Shown here in pieces: positions 7,345 to 10,938 of a stretch of 10,938 bases of DNA. Source of the stretch: Euperipatoides rowelli. Its lineage: Eukaryota > Onychophora > Udeonychophora > Euonychophora > Peripatopsidae. Each line of letters opens with the position of its first letter. Position 1 is the first letter of the stretch. The stretch lies in assembly GCA_003024985.2 (NCBI GenBank), contig PXIH01S0001968.1. One strand, 5' to 3'. Made by a program: the position numbers and the translations under genes. The notes beneath the pieces are model-generated. The model ran no database searches. It was not told the origin of the DNA and saw only the letters and a list, made by a program, of their open reading frames with translations.

Positions 7345-8821
7345 CATAATCTCTCATGGCACCTAATCTTGTAATTTATAAAAAATGACAGAAAAATATT
7401 AACAGTACTTTCCTTATTTATTTGTGAGGAAAAAAAAAACCCAGCACAATACGATTGAAAATAATCTTTGACCATTCGCTCATATGGGTTAAGACTTAAG
7501 AGCTTGTCCGTTAAGTTTAAGAATTTATGGTAATAAGTACACAACAATTTGCGCTGTGGGTTACTATAAAATAGGCAATGAATTGGTTTTATTATCAAGG
7601 AACTTGCTGTTTTGGTTTTAAATTTAAATTAAGCTTACCTTCATCAGAAGATTTTCTAACACAGCACAATGCACATCACTAATGCTGCAATGGGTCGATT
7701 TGTGTTAGCCTACCATTAGGCTAATACTACAGTAGGCTATTTATTAAAAATGACAATTTACGTACTATTATTGAATGGTGAAGCCATAAAAACTTTAAAA
7801 AAATGAGAGTACTTATTAAAATAATAATACTGTATTGCCTATCAGGCCCATAAGAAGTTGAAAGGTATTAAACAGCTGGATCTGCATCCCAGATTTCTAT
7901 TCTTGTATAAAAATATCTGTGAACACTTTGCTTATTTATTTCAATGAAATCTGCAAAAGTTTTCTTTAAGAAAAATGGATTAAAATAAGTGTAAAATTGA
8001 TTATTGTTAATAAATTTTTATTTTAAAATCTTTTTTTTTTTTGTGTGTTAATAAAAATAAATAAATAAACAAACAGAAAATATTACTCTACATAGGAGAA
8101 TGTTGCCATTATTACATTTCATGTGACACTCTTTTCCATCTTTTATTTGGCAGAGCTAGCAGAGAATTGATTACGTGATGAATGACTTAACTGGTTTTGT
8201 CCTTCTTCTGGTAGAGCTTATAAAAATGAGCCCATAGACTAAGAAAAGAATTGAGCTATATACTCTCAGATGCCCTCACATTATTAACATTATTAGCCTC
8301 ACAAACAATTACTGTAAAATTGACCAAATATTTTTTGCATTTTATTAATGGATATTAATCCTAGCATACTTTCTAACTATAAACATGGCTTGCATAAGAT
8401 TAGGACTACACTAAAAATTATATATGAAAGGGATACTTAAATTAATCCATATAAATATTACAATGTTTGAAGTTTTTAAGCAAAATAGACTGTATATACT
8501 AGTTCACTAAAACATAATATCTTGAATCTCTTTCCTTTGCAATAAAAAAACAACTGACCATGCAATTATCCCATTTTTTTTTAGTATTATTTAAAATTTA
8601 GCAATTTTTATGATTATTATAACCATAAATTTTATTATTTTTTCATTTAATTTTTTTTAAATAAAAAGCTCTGACCAGGCAGGTGAGTAAAAAAATGATT
8701 GTTTTTTGTTTTTTTTTTTGATGGCCATATTATTGTATTTTAATCTGAATGGTTAAGCCATGCAAACTTAATGGTATCTGGCTTTGGACTGATATAGAAG
8801 TTCATTTGGATGATTTCCTTT
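7345..8821. other. AT-rich stretch without a supportable gene
   Basis: It has only short frames, including an 84-codon antisense frame at 7344-7598 with no motif. It contains T runs (12 T at 8031-8042), an AAATAAATAAATAA tract near 8056-8069, and an isolated match to the 5' splice-site consensus, CAG/GTGAGTAA, at 8680-8690. That site has no open frame of useful length upstream. Confidence 0.5.
7705..7724. repeat. Perfect 7-bp hairpin of TTAGCCT / AGGCTAA
   Basis: TTAGCCT (7705-7711) and AGGCTAA (7718-7724) form a perfect stem around ACCATT. A further AGTAGGCTA word follows at 7731. TAGGC/GCCTA words recur across the window (near 5466, 5878, 6889, 8849 and 9476), which suggests a genome-wide favoured word rather than a site. 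Confidence 0.55.
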
Positions 8822-8839
8822 AAATCATGATTCCCCATC
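8822..8839 (+). repeat. Isolated copy of the dyad box
   Basis: AAATCATGATTCCCCATC matches the box of copy D (AAATCATAATTCCCCGTG) at 15 of 18 bases, but it lacks the left GGG arm. The neighbouring sequence does not align clearly with the long repeat, so this may be a remnant or chance. Confidence 0.3.
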
Positions 8840-9062
8840 TTAAACATTAGCCTACAAAAAAAAAATGGTTATCCAGCAAACTCTGGAGCTTTATTTATTC
8901 CAAAACAGCCAATGGCTTATAACCGCATACCATGAATAAATGGCACAGCTGCCTTAATTTTTTTTACAGTCCTAACCTTCACCCCAGCCTGGTAAAAAAT
9001 GACATGTCCCACTTCCATCAACTCAGACATTAACCAATCAGTGAATTATTGAGTTTGCTATC
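8840..9062. other. Unassigned sequence left of the hAT-like element
   Basis: Mixed-composition sequence including an A9 run and a pyrimidine-rich CCTAACCTTCACCCCAGCCTG segment near 8972-8992. No gene or clear repeat is seen. Confidence 0.4.
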
Positions 9063-9079
9063 CAGCACTACACTTGCAG

Positions 9080-9097
9080 TTGGATCGCTTGATCCAA
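9080..9097. repeat. Subterminal palindrome, left end of the hAT-like element
   Basis: TTGGATC and GATCCAA form perfect 7-bp arms around GCTT. It lies just inside the putative left TIR, where hAT transposase-binding motifs would be expected. Confidence 0.6.
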
Positions 9098-9168
9098 TTT
9101 TTGTGAATGGATCACCAAAAGTTCAATACCTTGTCTCTTATGAGGTTGTCTGCTAAGATTTAATCACC

Positions 9169-9185
9169 TTGATCGCAGCGATCAA
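9169..9185. repeat. Second left subterminal palindrome
   Basis: TTGATCGCAGCGATCAA is a palindrome with 8-bp arms and one central base. GATC words recur nearby at 9084, 9091, 9113, 9194 and 9274. Confidence 0.65.
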
Positions 9186-9675
9186 ATTGCAGGATCACAA
9201 AAGTAATTCACTTTGTGATTCGAGCATAGTTGTTTGTTATTCAATTTGTTTTCAGAGTTGTGTCTACATTAGCGATCCAATCACATGATTTGGCTATTGA
9301 AAATAACAAAAAAGATTTTAAAATGAATTTAAATATCATTTCCCTATTAATAAATTCCAAAACTTTTTATTTTAGATGAGAAATTGTTTAAAGAGAAGAA
9401 AGGTCATTAAACTGAACAAAGACTAATTGAACATACTATATGGTTTTTTTTAATTACTGCTTTGTTGTAGTTGTAGCCTACTGTATATTTATTAATTGCA
9501 TATTAATACTATTTGCACTTGTTACCAAATGCATTTCTAAAACATGTGTTTGTTTTTGTAAGGTAGTCTAAATATAATAGATCATCAAAAGTTGGAATTG
9601 ACATATGCAAATATTCCCTGAATTGGGAAAGATGAAGTTGAAGTTTGCATACAAAATTTTGTGTAGTTGTAGGCA

Positions 9676-9815
9676 GAGATGTTAGGTCTCAGGACCAGGT
9701 CTTGATCTAGAGACCTCTTGAGATCACTAATTTGTGGTCTTGATCTCAAGACCACTAATTTGTGGTCTTGTAATGGTCTCGAGATTCTTATTCTTGATCT
9801 CAGTCTTGGTCTCGA
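9676..9815 (+). repeat. GGTCTTGATCT word cluster 1
   Basis: Dense GGTCT/AGACC words occur on both strands. CACTAATTTGTGGTCTTG occurs exactly at 9725-9742 and 9753-9770 (period 28). GGTCTTGATCTCAAGACC (9736-9753) is an 8-bp-arm palindrome. The cluster begins CAGAGATG, which resembles another hAT-type tip, so it may be the end of a nested element. The antisense frame here rich in RSR/RPR is simply the translation of these words. Confidence 0.65.
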
Positions 9816-10234
9816 CATTCCAGATTTCCTTCTTGGCATTTAAATATTTTAAAAAGGCAAAAGTTAGCAAAAAAGTTTGCTGCATGTTAGCAACTGCAAA
9901 GGAACCTTAAGCAATACATTTGGACACCTGCATTTAATCATACTAAAAAAGGCTTTTAGACATAGTAAGATCTTGATGAAAACTCATAGAGTAAGGATGA
10001 GGGATGAATTTTTATTGCAGATACTCTGTATAAAATTTAACTCTGCTTTAACAAAGATTTATGGTTGCCCATTTTCAGTGAAATAAGTTCTTTATTTTTA
10101 ATTTTATTAATTTTAGGTTGCTGAAGTGGAATGAAGTCCTTGAATAAATATTTTTAAAAAACTCTTATAAAATGTAGGCTGCTGTGCAGTGTTTGAATGT
10201 TTTTTTTTTATAAATTTTAACAATATTCTCTGCT
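9816..10234. other. Sequence between the two GGTCT clusters
   Basis: A 69-codon frame at 9877-10086 has no recognised motif. An acceptor-like TTATTAATTTTAG at 10105-10117 is followed by a short frame (LLKWNEVLE, stop) and AATAAA at 10144. I see no way to tell this from chance. The whole segment may be an insertion that split one GGTCT cluster. Confidence 0.35.
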
Positions 10235-10320
10235 CTTATTCTTGGTCTAGATATCTCTGGGTCTCGATCTTGATGTATCTGGTCTTGATCTTGTACTAAA
10301 AGTCTCCGGTCTTGCTAATA
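10235..10320 (+). repeat. GGTCTTGATCT word cluster 2
   Basis: CTTATTCTTGGTCTAG..GGTCTCGATCTTGAT parallels CTTATTCTTGATCTCAG..GGTCTCGAC in cluster 1 (from about 9786), and GGTCTTGATCT recurs exactly at 10281-10291. The two clusters run in the same direction, so they look like direct repeats or two halves of one interrupted repeat, not inverted ends. Confidence 0.6.
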
Positions 10321-10590
10321 AGTCAGGTTGTAAATGCTTCACATTCAATGGCAGTATCCATTGCCATTTAACATGTTTAACACGTTCTGATTTCCTAAAC
10401 TCGGCACTCAGAATGCATGCTATCAAAAAGACTTCCATTTTAAAGATTCTCAATTTCTTTTACGCAAAATTATATTCTATTTACATATCAAAATTTAGCA
10501 CTAGTCTTGCTTAGTGCTGCCATGAATATAATTACAAGTAATTATGAATCACGTCCAAAACTTTACTCAATTTCAAGACCATCTGCTGAT

Positions 10591-10629
10591 GCGATTTGAT
10601 CGTAATGATTCAATAGCCGTTCAAATCGC
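10591..10629. repeat. Right subterminal inverted repeat of the hAT-like element
   Basis: GCGATTTGA (10591-10599) and TCAAATCGC (10621-10629) are perfect 9-bp arms around a 21-nt loop. They lie directly inside the right TIR and mirror the left GATCGC dyads in position and core sequence. Confidence 0.6.
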
Positions 10630-10647
10630 ACGCAAGTGTAGAGCCTG

Positions 10648-10938
10648 CTTTAAAAATAAGGAATTACCGTAAATACTACAGTATAAAACAAATCAAGCAA
10701 TATAAGGGTTAAAAGGATTAAAACATTCTTTAAAATAAATATATTGTTATTAATTAGTGACTTTATTAAAAAGTCACTGTTTAAAAACCAAAATTTAGAA
10801 AAATTAGCATTTCAAATTGAATACTAATTAGCTTGTTAATTCTATTTAACAGTTTAATAAACAAATGGAATAAAACAGCAATTTGATTTCTATTAGCTGT
10901 TGAAATGATTATAGCATTTATTGATTAATAATTTTAAT
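10648..10938. other. AT-rich end of window
   Basis: No gene is visible. The one clear structure is the 9-bp hairpin at 10756-10778. The last 200 bases are very A/T-rich. Confidence 0.5.
10756..10778. repeat. Perfect 9-bp hairpin
   Basis: AGTGACTTT (10756-10764) and AAAGTCACT (10770-10778) form a perfect stem around ATTAA. TGACTTT/AAAGTCA has no known role here, and it may be a remnant of a small inverted-repeat element. Confidence 0.6.

Larger units (their letters stand above)
9063..10647. mobile_element. Candidate non-autonomous hAT-like element
   Basis: The left end reads CAGCACTACACTTGCAG. The reverse complement of the right end reads CAGGCTCTACACTTGCG. They share CAG at the tip and a perfect 10-bp CTACACTTGC (9068-9077 and 10632-10641). 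hAT elements typically start CAG, have short TIRs and carry subterminal motifs bound by their transposase. Here both subterminal regions hold dyads built on GATCGC or GCGATTTGA. The 1585-bp span has no transposase-like frame. The expected 8-bp target duplication is not evident: flanks TTGCTATC and CTTTAAAA do not match. The element is therefore old, or the tips are misplaced. Confidence 0.5.

Noticed and set aside
7344-7598. 84-codon antisense frame
   Set aside because: No recognisable domain, A/T-driven residue composition rich in F, L, N, K and Y.
9585-9839. Arg/Ser-rich 84-codon antisense frame (and a similar one at 10247-10453) suggesting an RS-type protein
   Set aside because: The RSR/RPR pattern is simply the minus-strand reading of the GGTCTTGATCT/GGTCTCG words.
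9877-10086. 69-codon sense frame inside the hAT-like element, tested as a transposase fragment
   Set aside because: No hAT transposase signature and no continuation in other frames.
1-10938. Possibility of a bacterial or phage accessory system or a CRISPR array
   Set aside because: No long frames, no ribosome-binding-site-spaced starts, no regular repeat-spacer array; composition and element types are eukaryotic.

Overview
This window reads as AT-rich, non-coding nuclear DNA of a eukaryote, about 30% G+C by eye. A marine invertebrate is my best guess. The grounds are inference: long A/T runs, degenerate non-coding duplications, short terminal-inverted-repeat (TIR) elements, one hAT-like element, and frequent TAGGCCTA- and ACATGTA-like words. 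I cannot name a species or phylum. I found no gene I can defend, no tRNA or rRNA, no CRISPR array, and no prokaryotic operon or ribosome-binding-site structure. The longest open frames are about 60-110 codons, many are antisense to repeats, and their number is about what chance gives at this base composition.

Layout. Positions 1-90 hold a G/C-run repeat dimer. From about 130 to 6730 the main theme is an old, locally duplicated non-coding repeat. Diverged copies start near 130, 2195, 4092, 5632 and 6322, with a tail-only copy near 3355-3520. Every copy with a head carries a box of partial dyad symmetry around GGGAAATCATNNTTCCCC. In one copy the box is amplified into a short array with a unit of about 78 bp (3652-3930), and an isolated box lies at 8822. 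A MITE-like element of about 614 bp (1541-2154) sits between the first two copies. A degenerate A/T minisatellite with a unit of about 33 bp (5312-5560) sits inside another.

From 6730 to 9062 the sequence is mostly featureless. It has two weak open frames (6759-6927, behind a good splice-acceptor-like site, and 7150-7339, locally richer in G+C), an isolated consensus splice donor and small hairpins. From 9063 to 10647 there is a candidate non-autonomous hAT-like element with ends CAG..CTACACTTGC, palindromic GATCGC subterminal motifs, and two internal clusters of GGTCTTGATCT words. The last 290 bp are AT-rich with one hairpin.

No set of genes works together here. The biology visible is repeat biology: local duplication, element insertion and decay. 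The most interesting structure is the family of duplicated units that keeps a dyad-symmetric box while the sequence around it has diverged.
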